Below are positions 1 through 9,983 of a stretch of DNA of 64,000 bases, one piece after another. Source of the DNA: Acidobacteriota bacterium (GTDB lineage Bacteria > Acidobacteriota > Terriglobia > Acidiferrales > UBA7541); assembly GCA_003223295.1 (NCBI GenBank), contig QHYM01000121.1:1-64000 (forward strand). The letters run 5' to 3'. Position numbers and translations under genes: made by a program. Position 1 is the stretch's first letter. Each line of letters begins with the position of its first letter. The notes below the pieces were generated by a model that saw only the letters and a list, made by a program, of their open reading frames with translations, searched no databases and was not told the DNA's origin.

Positions 1-873
1 TGGCCGCAGATCCACGGCGCGTTCCACGCCAAATGATGCCGGAACCAGCAAAATCAAAATGGAAAACATCGCTGGCGTTTGCTTCGGACGCCAGTGATGG
101 GCTTGGATCACGTAACCTAGCGAACCGCCGAGCGCCGCCAGTGCCAATGCAAATGGCGCGGCCATCAGCACGCAAATTACTCCTTCTAATGCAACCAGAA
201 TCAATGCGACTCCCACCAAACCTACCGGGAGAAGCGCAACGCCGATGCACTGCCACCAGTCGCGCGGCTCGTGATAGCTGTACAGCAGCACCGAGAACAC
301 TCCAAGGCAAAAAGGCAACGCTATGAAGAGTCCCCAGCCGTAGGCGCCGATCACCATTGTTCCCATGATCACGAACGCAAGCCCCAAGATCCCCGTGACC
401 GCAATCGCAAGCGCCGCGCTGCCGAGCTGCGTATGCGGGATGAAGCGATCGAATCCATGCGGCCCGGGCCATGGTGCCCCTTCCGATTCGGGAGAGCTCT
501 CACGCGGCGGCAGCAGGCAAAGAATAAGAAAAAACAGAACATTCACGAACGGAAAAAAGAAAAGCACCACAAGCCACACTGGCTGTCCAGCGTCCCGCAG
601 GCGCTTTACCGTCGTCGCGACTCCAACCCAGACAAAGGGAATCGAAACGAGCAGCAACGTGGCGATAAACTTTGCTTCGAAGCTCGACAGGTGATCCAGC
701 CGCGCCGCCTTACCCAGCGGCGCCCAGTAATTGAAACTGTTTTTGTAACCGAGGAACGAAGATGCAATCAGCCGGTCAAGATTGTGCTTGATCGCAACGC
801 CGACAAGTCCCACGGCCGCATACGCCGCCCGGCCCACGCGCCCATCCCACCGCCACAAGCCTGCGAACTTCAT
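1..873 (-). CDS. DUF805-like multi-TM membrane protein, truncated by window edge (3' end missing)
   Basis: Not in the ORF track because it runs off the window. Manual minus-strand reading from ATG at 873 gives MKFAGLWRWDGRVGRAAYAAVGLVGVAIKHNLDRL...TTVKRLRDAGQPVWLVVLFFFPFVNVLFFLILCLLP..., open to base 1; DUF805-like GR/R..Y and RLRDAG motifs. Confidence 0.7.
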   Translation of the reverse strand, partial: MKFAGLWRWDGRVGRAAYAAVGLVGVAIKHNLDRLIASSFLGYKNSFNYWAPLGKAARLDHLSSFEAKFIATLLLVSIPFVWVGVATTVKRLRDAGQPVWLVVLFFFPFVNVLFFLILCLLPPRESSPESEGAPWPGPHGFDRFIPHTQLGSAALAIAVTGILGLAFVIMGTMVIGAYGWGLFIALPFCLGVFSVLLYSYHEPRDWWQCIGVALLPVGLVGVALILVALEGVICVLMAAPFALALAALGGSLGYVIQAHHWRPKQTPAMFSILILLVPASFGVERAVDLRP

Positions 874-1228
874 TGCGGCCGAAGGCGGCGCCCTCGGGCC
901 AGTCCCGGTGCGAGTAGTAGGCAAAATCAACGACGATGCGCAGGAGCCAATAGAAACCGATGAAAAATGTCAGCGCCAGCGCGGAGCGGTCACCTCGCAA
1001 CATCTCTTCATGCAACGCGAGGGACATGGCGCCGAACGCCATGATGGTGTACACCGTGAATCCGCCGTGCACCCACGTCAGCTTGCGATTGAACGGCGTA
1101 AGTTTGGCCAGATCTTCTTTCCACCCTAGGCGAAAAGGCACCTGGAAGCTTGCAATCAGTAGACAGAAATGGCCGGCTCCCGCGAGCCAAAGGGCCAGAC
1201 TGAGCCATTCCTCAAAGTTTCTTGGCAT
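776..1228 (-). CDS. Small multi-TM hypothetical protein, paralogous to 3155..3562
   Basis: MPRNFEEWLSLALWLAGAGHF...; shares LWLAG, P.(R/K)L....(D/N)LA, VH and (F/Y)WLLR....YY with the 3155..3562 product; C-terminus overlaps the next gene by ~100 nt. Confidence 0.6.
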   Translation of the reverse strand: MPRNFEEWLSLALWLAGAGHFCLLIASFQVPFRLGWKEDLAKLTPFNRKLTWVHGGFTVYTIMAFGAMSLALHEEMLRGDRSALALTFFIGFYWLLRIVVDFAYYSHRDWPEGAAFGRNEVRRLVAVGWARGPGGVCGRGTCRRCDQAQS

Positions 1229-1243
1229 GTGCGCTATGTCCTT

Positions 1244-2179
1244 TCAACCCGCAATTGCGCGCAAAAACGGAACCATTACGCGCATCACAAGCCACGGATG
1301 AAACAGAGCAAAGACCGGGCCCGCCGCGATCAGCGCCGTCCACAGCCATCCTCGCGCGCCGCGTCCCAAGCCGAGCCGCTGGCCAGGCCCCGACCGCTCA
1401 ACGATCACGCCCATTCCTTGCACGAGAAAATACGCCGTTGGGAGTCCGTACCCCGCTCCAGCCGGAACGGAAATGACCAAATCGTGCAAGAGCCCTGAAG
1501 CGAGAAATGCACCGAGCGTGCCGGCTCCAGGACCGAAACGCTTTTGCAACGGTTGGAACACCCACGTGTGCGACAGGGTGCGAAAACCCAGGTTCCAACG
1601 CTTGCCCCACAGTTCGCTGAGCGAGCGCGAGACCAGCGGCCTCTGCATGATGGGTTTGACGCCAAGCCCAACTCGTCGCCAGGCCAGCGCAAGAAGATGA
1701 AACGTTCCAAAGTGGAGAAAGAGCACGAGACCCAGCATGCCGGCCCAACCGCCTAAGACCGCATGCCCCAGGGAGACTCTGCGCGCGCCAACCCAGACCA
1801 TCGCGATTCCCGCGAGTGTCTTCCCTATCCCCGCAAACCATTCGCTTATCAGAATGCTTTGCTTCTCCGAGGCAACATCGAAGAACTCCGGCGCATCCAT
1901 TCCGGGCCACAGCAGAAGGTAGGCGGCGTCACGTTTCCAATTCCCCGCAACTCGCCCGGCCGCGCGGGCCTCCCACCACGTCTGCCATTTGCAGCCTGCA
2001 AAGATCGCTGCCGCAAGCAGCCACATGAAAACCCACGGGAGCAGCCGTGCACGCAACGCGATCATCAGTAACGGTAGGAGAATCAGGGGCGCCCAGCCAA
2101 TCCAACTTCGCAAACGGCTTCGCCCAGACACAGTGGCGCTTCGGCGCGGCACCGCCTCAGTAAGAATTGCTTCTTTCAC
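1244..2179 (-). CDS. MBOAT-family membrane O-acyltransferase, wax-synthase-like
   Basis: LWGKRWNLGFRTLSHTWVFQPLQKRFGPGAGTLGAFLASGLLHDLV matches the MBOAT_2/wax synthase pattern (RWN and SGLLHD); GTG start at 2179 overlaps the YndJ stop. Confidence 0.7.
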   Translation of the reverse strand: MKEAILTEAVPRRSATVSGRSRLRSWIGWAPLILLPLLMIALRARLLPWVFMWLLAAAIFAGCKWQTWWEARAAGRVAGNWKRDAAYLLLWPGMDAPEFFDVASEKQSILISEWFAGIGKTLAGIAMVWVGARRVSLGHAVLGGWAGMLGLVLFLHFGTFHLLALAWRRVGLGVKPIMQRPLVSRSLSELWGKRWNLGFRTLSHTWVFQPLQKRFGPGAGTLGAFLASGLLHDLVISVPAGAGYGLPTAYFLVQGMGVIVERSGPGQRLGLGRGARGWLWTALIAAGPVFALFHPWLVMRVMVPFLRAIAG

Positions 2180-3147
2180 ATTCGCTCCGATTTCGGCTGG
2201 GTTTGCCGACGCAACAAGGTCCAGCCCACGAGCGAGCACAAACCGAAACCAACCGAGTTGAGAACGCCGTGATAACGCGCCATCTGCTGGAGATTGACAA
2301 AGGCGTGGAGCGGATATTCGCCAATAGCCCAAATGCCCGCCAACGCCATTCCCAGAATCACGCACCCGCTACCGACGAGCAGCATTCGGCCACCGAGTCC
2401 GCTAGCATCAGCCAGTCCAATCCGAAATGTTCCCAGCGCGACACCACCTTCACCAATCACGATCAGCCCGACAGCGGCCAGCTTCAGTTTTGGCCCAACA
2501 AGAAAAGCCAGGCCTAACAAACCAGGACCAAGTACGGCGCAAGACAATGCAATCCGAAGCGCGAGGGGCAGGCGAATCGCACTTGCGTTTGAGGCTACTA
2601 ATCCAGCTAGAATCGCGGCCATCAGCCCTGCGTAATGAAAATGGACTGCTGTCAGCAGCACGATCGGCTCGTGAAAACCGACGGGTTGCTTTCCGAGTCT
2701 CGATGCCAAAAGCCACAGCGCGCCAACAAGTGTGTATCCTTCACCGATGGCGAAGCAGAACTCGGGGAACGAGCGCAGGCGCGTTCTGATGAACCTTTCC
2801 AGCCCATCGAGAGCTAAAGACATAGCAACGATCACCCAAACGCACAGCAGCGCACCTGCCGCCCTTCCTTCACTCATGAAAAAACTCACAGTGATCAGTG
2901 CTGCGCCCAAAGGAAGAAAGTATCGGATGGCCAAGCTGTTCATTAGAGAAAGGCGACTGACTTGGGTTGCCGGCAACAGGCCCAACGCGAGAGGAACAAT
3001 CACTAGCGGCGCGAGAAGAAACAGCAGGTCAAAAATACTGAGCCGGAAGCTCCCCAGAAAAACGCCTGCCGCAAGAATCAACCAGAGGAGACTCCCGGCG
3101 GCAGCCGTTCTCACTCCTGATGGAAAAAGGACTTGGTCTGGGCGCAT
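2176..3147 (-). CDS. YndJ-like multi-TM protein
   Basis: AVHFHYAGLMAAILAG and MARYHGVLNSVGFGL typical of YndJ family; many TM segments. Confidence 0.65.
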   Translation of the reverse strand: MRPDQVLFPSGVRTAAAGSLLWLILAAGVFLGSFRLSIFDLLFLLAPLVIVPLALGLLPATQVSRLSLMNSLAIRYFLPLGAALITVSFFMSEGRAAGALLCVWVIVAMSLALDGLERFIRTRLRSFPEFCFAIGEGYTLVGALWLLASRLGKQPVGFHEPIVLLTAVHFHYAGLMAAILAGLVASNASAIRLPLALRIALSCAVLGPGLLGLAFLVGPKLKLAAVGLIVIGEGGVALGTFRIGLADASGLGGRMLLVGSGCVILGMALAGIWAIGEYPLHAFVNLQQMARYHGVLNSVGFGLCSLVGWTLLRRQTQPKSERM

Positions 3148-3154
3148 TGCAAAC

Positions 3155-3562
3155 TCACAGTCCCTGAGCAAACGAAGCTGCGCCGTAGGTTGCAGCTAGG
3201 AAAAGCGCACCCACTGTGAAGGCAATGTCGCCCAAGCGATTTTCACGGCGGAGGGCAACGTCGTAATAGAGGAGCTGAACGGGAGCGCGAAGCAGCCAGA
3301 AAACTGAAATCGCGGCCGCGAGGAAGCGTCCGAGGCCGCGGCCGCTGGCCAATTCGCCTGCGAAGCCGAACGTCAACACCGCGAAGAGCAGCACGACGCC
3401 CACGATGTAAACGGAATGAACGACGAAGATTTGCCGGATGATCGGCGAAACGCGCGCAAGATTATCGCGGTATTTCAGTTTTGCGGGAAGAAACAGATTT
3501 GCCGAGGCAATCGCCACTTGCACGAGACCGGCCAGCCACAGGAGCAGCACAAGAGCACGCAT
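3155..3562 (-). CDS. Small multi-TM hypothetical protein
   Basis: 135 aa hydrophobic ORF in tight operon; paralog of 776..1228. Confidence 0.6.
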   Translation of the reverse strand: MRALVLLLWLAGLVQVAIASANLFLPAKLKYRDNLARVSPIIRQIFVVHSVYIVGVVLLFAVLTFGFAGELASGRGLGRFLAAAISVFWLLRAPVQLLYYDVALRRENRLGDIAFTVGALFLAATYGAASFAQGL

Positions 3563-3587
3563 GGTAGTCTCCTTTGCCGCGCGGCGC

Positions 3588-4022
3588 TCACTTCGAACCT
3601 TGCCCCGCCGGGCATTGCGCCGCCGCGCATTTGCGATTCGCCGCCACCCAGCGGTATCCTTTGCGCAAAATGTCCATCATCCCGGGAATCTTCGAAACCC
3701 ATACCAGCGGCGCCGCCCACCAAATTTCGCGCGCCAGCTCAATCGCTGCGTCCGCGCCGCCGCAACGGCTGCCATCGCTCAACAGGAATTGCATTTCTTT
3801 CATCAAGTCGTCGCGCGACAGACCGAGCAACTCCGCGACACGCGGATCCTGCAGCGGAGCCAGGGCCATCCCGCGGCGCTCCATAATCGGAGCCAGCCAC
3901 CGCGCGATGCGTGTGCAAAACTTGCAGTCCGCGTCGAAGAACAGCCAGCCTCGCGCGTGCCGCCCCTTTCCGTCCGTGTATTCACTCACCAGCGAAATCA
4001 TTTTTCTTCCTGCCTTCTTCAA
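3588..4022 (-). CDS. DCC-family (DUF393) thiol-disulfide oxidoreductase
   Basis: [36 protein letters not shown]: FDADCxFC motif; ATGA overlap with upstream gene. Confidence 0.8.
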   Translation of the reverse strand: MKKAGRKMISLVSEYTDGKGRHARGWLFFDADCKFCTRIARWLAPIMERRGMALAPLQDPRVAELLGLSRDDLMKEMQFLLSDGSRCGGADAAIELAREIWWAAPLVWVSKIPGMMDILRKGYRWVAANRKCAAAQCPAGQGSK

Positions 4023-4579
4023 CCGGCCTTTTTGCCAAGCATGGTCACCACTTTGCCGCGCAACTTGAGGACGCCCTTCAGCGCGCCCGCCGGCATGCGA
4101 ATCACTTCTTCAAACAACCCCGTCATCGCCGTCAGGAATTCCAGCATATCCGTCAGCCGCTCGCGCGTGTAGCCATCGCCTTGCGGATTCGCCTTGACCT
4201 CCTGCACGCATTCATCAAGCACGCGCAACGTGGGATCAATCTCCCGGCGCTTCCGCTCTTCCGAAACAATGCGGAAAATCTCCCAAACGTCTTTGATGGA
4301 TTCGAAATGGTCGCGCCGGTCGCCCAGCACGTGCACCACGCGCACGATGCGCCAGCCCTGCAGCTCGCGCAGGCTGGTGCTGACGTTCGAACGGGCCACC
4401 GCAAGCGTTTCGGCAATCTCGTCCGCGGGCAGGGGGTGTGGGGAAAGAAACAGCAGCGCGTGGACCTGCGCCACGGTGCGGTTGATGCCCCAGCGGGTGC
4501 CCATCTCGCCCCAGTGGAGGATGAATTTCTGGGCCACCGGGGTGAGTGAATTTTGTGTTGTTTTTGTATGTACGCTCAT
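4019..4579 (-). CDS. GbsR/MarR-type HTH transcriptional regulator
   Basis: [72 protein letters not shown]. Confidence 0.8.
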   Translation of the reverse strand: MSVHTKTTQNSLTPVAQKFILHWGEMGTRWGINRTVAQVHALLFLSPHPLPADEIAETLAVARSNVSTSLRELQGWRIVRVVHVLGDRRDHFESIKDVWEIFRIVSEERKRREIDPTLRVLDECVQEVKANPQGDGYTRERLTDMLEFLTAMTGLFEEVIRMPAGALKGVLKLRGKVVTMLGKKAG

Positions 4580-4602
4580 TTCTGTTATTTCTCTCTATTC
4601 AG

Positions 4603-4632
4603 AAAGTACCAAACATACCGCCCGTTTGTCAA
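4603..4632 (-). promoter_or_regulatory. Putative sigma70-type promoter of the GbsR-MBOAT operon
   Basis: Minus strand TTGACA (4632-4627), 18 nt spacer, TACTTT (4608-4603), ~24 nt before the ATG at 4579. Confidence 0.55.
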
Positions 4633-4850
4633 GTGTTTTTTGTGGGTTTTCTCGTCGGCTTTTGGGGGCTAAAGGAAGCTGCCAAGGGCCTGCTCCCCAG
4701 CTCTCGGTCGTGGTCAGGTAAGGGCCGCAGCGATATCTCTCGACACTTCGACCCTCTTAATCCCCAGGATTGTTCGGTTCGCTCGCTTTTGTGGACAGAA
4801 GATAGACGCCAGCTATTTCGCCGCTACTTGCACGACGATGCGCCGCAGTA

Positions 4851-6872
4851 TTAGTAGTTGAGGCTGAAATTCAAAAGGTGCCAATGCACCAGGAGCCAGA
4901 ACAATCCCACGCAGCCGACCGCAAGCAACGTGTTCCAGATCTTGTACCAGACCCATTGCTGCTCATCGGCCCACGACTTGATGGCGGCAATGATAGTGAT
5001 TAAGGCGCCGACTCCGCCGAGGACTCCAATCAACTGCCAGAGATGCAGTTTCCTATCACCGCTGGAGCCCAGCCCTCCCGGCTTCTCCAAAGCATTCAAT
5101 ACCAGCATCAGCCCGCACAAATAGGCGATGTCGACAAAGCATGCGATCTTTACCCACCGCCGCCAGCTTCGGGCAGCTGGTCCCAGCGTGAGCGGCCTGT
5201 CGTAATGCTTTCGAAGAATCGCCGCCACCGGCCAGAGAAGAATGGTCAGGATGACTACACCCACGCCGAAGCCAATGACGATGTAATTGAACATTTGGTT
5301 GTCGAGCCCGCTGTCGACTTCCTGGAAGACCATGAAGGGATAGTCGATGTACGCCACGCGGTGACCGCTGGCATCCTTTATAAAAGCGACTTTTTCCGGC
5401 CCGTCGTCGGAGCGGAATAGCATCGGTCCCACTTCACGAAAATGGCGCGGCTGGCCGTTTTCTTTCTTGAGGAAGCCATCGAGGTAAATAGTGTTGTCTT
5501 TCGGATCCGCCACGAATTTCGCTTCTCCCAACACCGTTGTCACCGCCAGGATATTGGTGTCGAAGCGCCGGCTGATCTTGTAGGGGCCCGCGACGCTTTG
5601 CGCGTCCTCTTTCGCTGTGGAGACTGTGGGTTCGCTCGCGGGGGCGCCGGGGAAGTAGCGGTCCATGAATTTGATGAACAGGTCACTGCGCGCATCGCCG
5701 TGTTCCGGACGGCCTCCGCTGTTGTAGGACACAAACAGCCCCACGTTTTCATTTATCAGCAACAACAAGTCGCTGTGGAACAATTCGGTGTCGCCACCGT
5801 GCGCGATAACGCGGTGGCCATTCATGTTTTGCTCGTAAAAGCCCAGGCACATGGCGTTCATACTCGCGGGCCAGCCTTCTTGCCGCGTGTGCATCTGGAC
5901 CGCTGTCTCCGGCTTGAGGATTTGCGCGTCGCCGTAACGGCCATTCTGCAAATGCATGATCATCCAGTGCGCCATGGACTCCGCTGAGGCGGACAGCGAG
6001 CCCGCAGGCGCTACCTCGACCCATTCGAATGGCTTCGGTTTCCCCGAGCCGAGATTATATCCATTGGACATAAAGGGCTTGAGTGATTCCGGCAGCGGTT
6101 GGCGGAACGTAGCGCGCGTCATATTCAGCGGCTTGAAGAAATGATCGTCCACATAATCATCAAACGGCTGACCAGATACGCGCTGCAGCATGTATGCCGC
6201 GAGCGTGGTGGCGTAATTCGAATAAGCCGGAGTCGTCCCCGGCGGAAAAATCTGCGCGGGCAAATGTGTCGGCAGATACTTGGCCATGGGCATCAAATCT
6301 TTCTCCGAGCCGACAAAAAGGTCTTTGATGGTCTCTTCGAGACCAGAACGATGGGTCATGATGTCGCGTAGCGTGGTGGGCTTGCCAAAGGTCTGCGGAA
6401 CCTTGAAGTCGAGATACTGATTTACGTCGGCGTCCAGGTTGAGCTTGCCCTGCTCGACTTGCTGCATCACGGCGGTCCAGGTAAACGTCTTGGAGATGGA
6501 ACCCGGCCGGAATAGGGTGTCCTGCGGGGAGACCGGCGTCTTCTTTTCGGCGTCCGCGTAGCCATATCCCTTTTCGAAGAGCACTTTGCCGTCTTTGACG
6601 ACGGCGATGACGGCGCCGGCGATGTCGGCTTTCTCGATCTGTCCGGGCATCAGCCCGTCGAGAAAAGCTGAAAGATCGGTCGCGGTCAATTCCTGGCCGT
6701 GAATCGCCGTGGCCGAGAAACTCGCCGCAGCCTGGGGAGTTTTCCCTGCCGCGGAGGAACTTTTCGGTGCGGCTGGTTTTTGCTCCTGCGCGTAGAGTTG
6801 CGCACCCAACAAGCCGCACCCGGCCACCACCAATGCCGCACTGCGCAGGACCCATTGACGCAAGTTCGTCAT
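4851..6872 (-). CDS. Serine hydrolase, beta-lactamase class C/AmpC fold, with C-terminal TM region
   Basis: Signal peptide; FRPGSISKTFTW (SxxK), PAYSNYATTL (YxN), IAHGGDT; hydrophobic C-terminal helices. Confidence 0.85.
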   Translation of the reverse strand: MTNLRQWVLRSAALVVAGCGLLGAQLYAQEQKPAAPKSSSAAGKTPQAAASFSATAIHGQELTATDLSAFLDGLMPGQIEKADIAGAVIAVVKDGKVLFEKGYGYADAEKKTPVSPQDTLFRPGSISKTFTWTAVMQQVEQGKLNLDADVNQYLDFKVPQTFGKPTTLRDIMTHRSGLEETIKDLFVGSEKDLMPMAKYLPTHLPAQIFPPGTTPAYSNYATTLAAYMLQRVSGQPFDDYVDDHFFKPLNMTRATFRQPLPESLKPFMSNGYNLGSGKPKPFEWVEVAPAGSLSASAESMAHWMIMHLQNGRYGDAQILKPETAVQMHTRQEGWPASMNAMCLGFYEQNMNGHRVIAHGGDTELFHSDLLLLINENVGLFVSYNSGGRPEHGDARSDLFIKFMDRYFPGAPASEPTVSTAKEDAQSVAGPYKISRRFDTNILAVTTVLGEAKFVADPKDNTIYLDGFLKKENGQPRHFREVGPMLFRSDDGPEKVAFIKDASGHRVAYIDYPFMVFQEVDSGLDNQMFNYIVIGFGVGVVILTILLWPVAAILRKHYDRPLTLGPAARSWRRWVKIACFVDIAYLCGLMLVLNALEKPGGLGSSGDRKLHLWQLIGVLGGVGALITIIAAIKSWADEQQWVWYKIWNTLLAVGCVGLFWLLVHWHLLNFSLNY

Positions 6873-7093
6873 CTTCGTCTCCCGATCTGAAGCAAATTGT
6901 GAATGTGAAACGTTTGATGCACTAACGCATGGGAATCTTCAATCTGCGACACTCTAGGCGGCCCATAAACAGCTGTCAAGGCACATTTACAAGAAAAAAC
7001 AACCAGCGAGGCGCTTACAACGTCTGTTACAGATAGTTCCCAAACCGGAGCGTCGGCAAATCTCATGCACGGCTCCAGAGTGATCTTGCGGCG

Positions 7094-8419
7094 TTATTTT
7101 CTTACTTCCTGAATGGCGGGAACCAACTCGGGGATTTCGATGCGAATCATCGTGCCTTCGCTCGGGCGGCTGTGGATGTCGAGTTGAAAATCCGTTCCAT
7201 AAAGAACGCGCAGCCGCTCGCGCACATTGCTCAGTCCAATCCCTTCCACATACACGTGCGGCAGCTTTTCTTCCGAAATCCCCACGCCGTTGTCTTCAAT
7301 CTCGATGCTTAGGCGGCCCTCTCGGCCGATGGTGCGCAGTTCAATTTTGCCGCCGCCGATTTTCGGCGCCAGCCCGTGCTTCAAGCAATTTTCGACAATC
7401 GGCTGCAGCAGCATGCTGGGCACGAACGCTTCGAGCGCGGCATCGTCGACCTGTTTCACAATTTCCAGGTTTTCGCGGCCAAAGCGGGCCACTTCGATGT
7501 CCAGGTAGTCGTCGATGAATTGCAATTCCTCGCGAAGCGGTACAAACGTTTCGTGCTTGCGCAACAACCTGCGAAGGATATTGCTCAGCTTGAGCACCAC
7601 CCCGCGGGCAGAGTCCGGATCAAAACGGATCAACGCCGTTACGGTGTTCAACGTATTGAAAAGAAAATGGGGGTTGATCTGCCGCGACAGCGCGTCCATA
7701 CGCGCCTTGAGCAGAAGCTGCTGGTGCCGCTCAAGGTTCATTTCGTTGCGCGTGTTGTTCCAGATTTTCAAAGGTGACGCTACCGACATCAACGTGGCAA
7801 TAACAGCGAGGATCAGCCACCAGTCCCAGCGCGCATGAATGGCGAAAAGCCATTTTGGTTTGGTCGCCAGCACCAAAGCCACGCGCCCCACCTCCAGGCC
7901 CACGCACGTTGCGAGCGGCGCCATTTCCCAGGACAACTCGGCTTTCCTCAATAAGCGGACCGTAGCCTTAGGAATGTTCAAAAAGGTGAAGGGTCCGAAA
8001 TTCCAGAGGTCTTCTTTATTGGGGATGGCCTGGCGGATCAACCCACCGAGCAAACCGGCCGAGGAAGCCGCGGGCATCGCCAGCCACTCATGCCCCACCA
8101 AAGCGGGGATAGTGATGATGGCCCCGCCGATGGGTCCTACGACGCGGCCTCCCAGCAAGCCCATGAGGAACGCGCCCTCGAGCGACAAATCGGCGAAGGA
8201 ATAGGCAGCGCCGCCAATCAGGCGCAACGTCACGCCCAAAATCAGCGGGGGCACCATGAAGAGCATCAATTTCAGTTTTTGATCGGGGTCGCGCTGCTCT
8301 GTGAATAACACGCGGCGCAGCGTGTTCCACCGGGCAAGGAGTGCAGCAAAAGAAGACGCAACCGCCACCTTCAGCAACAAAGTGAAAAGGAACTCGCGAA
8401 CTGAGGAACCTGTGTCCAT
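7094..8419 (-). CDS. LytS/YehU-type sensor histidine kinase
   Basis: 5TM-LYT-like N-terminus; RQINPHFLFNTLNTVTALIRFDPDSAR; HATPase IEDNGVGI; no adjacent response regulator. Confidence 0.85.
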   Translation of the reverse strand: MDTGSSVREFLFTLLLKVAVASSFAALLARWNTLRRVLFTEQRDPDQKLKLMLFMVPPLILGVTLRLIGGAAYSFADLSLEGAFLMGLLGGRVVGPIGGAIITIPALVGHEWLAMPAASSAGLLGGLIRQAIPNKEDLWNFGPFTFLNIPKATVRLLRKAELSWEMAPLATCVGLEVGRVALVLATKPKWLFAIHARWDWWLILAVIATLMSVASPLKIWNNTRNEMNLERHQQLLLKARMDALSRQINPHFLFNTLNTVTALIRFDPDSARGVVLKLSNILRRLLRKHETFVPLREELQFIDDYLDIEVARFGRENLEIVKQVDDAALEAFVPSMLLQPIVENCLKHGLAPKIGGGKIELRTIGREGRLSIEIEDNGVGISEEKLPHVYVEGIGLSNVRERLRVLYGTDFQLDIHSRPSEGTMIRIEIPELVPAIQEVRK

Positions 8420-8521
8420 GGGCGGCCGCGCCTCAGGTAACGCTAGCCAATCCGATGAACGATGTAAAGCGAGTTGCCGAAAGGGGAAAGGAGCTGGTCA
8501 GTTTAAGGTCCGCCTGTGGCC

Positions 8522-9796
8522 CTACCAATTTGTAATGGATCCGTCCGGCCGAAAGTACGTCTGCGCACGATTCGTATCATATTTCGTTACTTCCAGAATC
8601 GTCGTTAACTTGCTCATATCCAGCTCGACGCCGAGTCCCGACCTGTCGTTGGGATAGAGCTTCCCGTTCTTGAAATCCAGACAGACTGGCACATGCGGAA
8701 GCTCCCTGCCTTCAAAGTTGTACTCCATCAGCAGCGGCCCCGAGAATGTACCCAGCGAATGCACCAGCGCGGCAGTGGCGATGGGTCCGGTGAAGTGCGG
8801 CACTATGCCCACGAAATGCGTCTCGCAGATCGCTGCGATCTTCATCATTTCGGTGATACCTCCCACGTTCGGAAGCGTGGCGCGGACGTAGTCGATATCG
8901 TGGTTCTCGACCAGGGCATTGAAATCCCATCGATTACCCCATTCCTCGCCCGCCGCGATTGGAACTTTCACTAACCTTCGCAGACGCGGAAAGTCTTCGC
9001 CGAATGCCTCCGCGCGTACCGGATCCTCGACAAAATAAGGCGCGAGTGGTTCGATCAGGTCGCAGCCGCGAATCGCGTCCGACAAATCGAATCGCTGGTG
9101 AAAATCAACGCACCAATCGCCATCCTTCCCGACGCCTTCGCGCGCTTGCACGCACTCATCGTAAAGCTGATTCAGTTTCTGATGCGTGTTGAACGTGGTG
9201 TTCGCCGGAGTGTCAGCCGCGCCCATGCGGAACGCGCGATAGCCGGCTGCAATGGTGGCCGCGGCGCGTTCTTTCACGCTCATGCCCGGCTTGATGCCGG
9301 AGATGCTGCCGGCGGTGTTGTAACATTCGCAGTAATTCCGCACCATGCCGCCCAGAACTTCGTGAATCGGCAGTTTCAGCACCTTGCCCTTAATGTCCCA
9401 CAGGGCGAGGTCGAGTGCGCCGAGTGCATGTTCCTTTTCACGCCCGGGAGGATAAAAGAACGACCGCGACATGTCTTGCCACAGCCGTTCGATATGCTGC
9501 GGGTCCTGCCCAATCAGCCGACCGGCGCACGGCTTCAGCGCATCGGGGAATCCGCCTTCCCCAACGCCCGTGATTCCCGCGTCAGTTTCAATGGTCACGA
9601 CCGTGTCGGCCTGGTTGAAGAGCGGGTTTGGATTAGGCGGCGCATAAGCCCGCACGCGCGTGATTTTCATCTTCGGCAAGGCCGCCTGCAGCAGCGGCAG
9701 ACGCGCGAGTCCGTACACGCCCGCAGCCATCGATCGGAGGAATAATCGCCTGTTCATCTTGCCACTCTCCTTCAGCAACCACGCGACCGTTTGCAC
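8522..9796 (-). CDS. Mandelate racemase/muconate-lactonizing (enolase superfamily) protein with Tat-like signal
   Basis: MNRRLFLRSMAAG leader; VTIETDAGITGVGEGG; ALGALDLALWDIKGKVLKLPIHEVLGG; VEDPVRAE; PNVGGITE. Confidence 0.85.
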   Translation of the reverse strand: MQTVAWLLKESGKMNRRLFLRSMAAGVYGLARLPLLQAALPKMKITRVRAYAPPNPNPLFNQADTVVTIETDAGITGVGEGGFPDALKPCAGRLIGQDPQHIERLWQDMSRSFFYPPGREKEHALGALDLALWDIKGKVLKLPIHEVLGGMVRNYCECYNTAGSISGIKPGMSVKERAAATIAAGYRAFRMGAADTPANTTFNTHQKLNQLYDECVQAREGVGKDGDWCVDFHQRFDLSDAIRGCDLIEPLAPYFVEDPVRAEAFGEDFPRLRRLVKVPIAAGEEWGNRWDFNALVENHDIDYVRATLPNVGGITEMMKIAAICETHFVGIVPHFTGPIATAALVHSLGTFSGPLLMEYNFEGRELPHVPVCLDFKNGKLYPNDRSGLGVELDMSKLTTILEVTKYDTNRAQTYFRPDGSITNW

Positions 9797-9983
9797 TTCC
9801 TCTCAAGCCCCTGCGGAAAAACTTTCCGATGTGAACGTGGCTCCAGAGAGAGCATTTTATCCCCGAACAGATTCGCAACTGTCTATCTTTCTCCTGAAAC
9901 CGCGGAGTTACGAGGACATGCCCCAGCCAGGTGAAGCAGTCGTCCGGTTGGAGTCGCGGTTCCTGCTATACTGCTCGTTTCCC

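Noticed and set aside
1-694. Plus-strand ORFs 33..326, 271..963 and 365..694
   Set aside because: Minus-strand frame gives a coherent multi-TM DUF805-like protein; the plus frames are low-quality shadows
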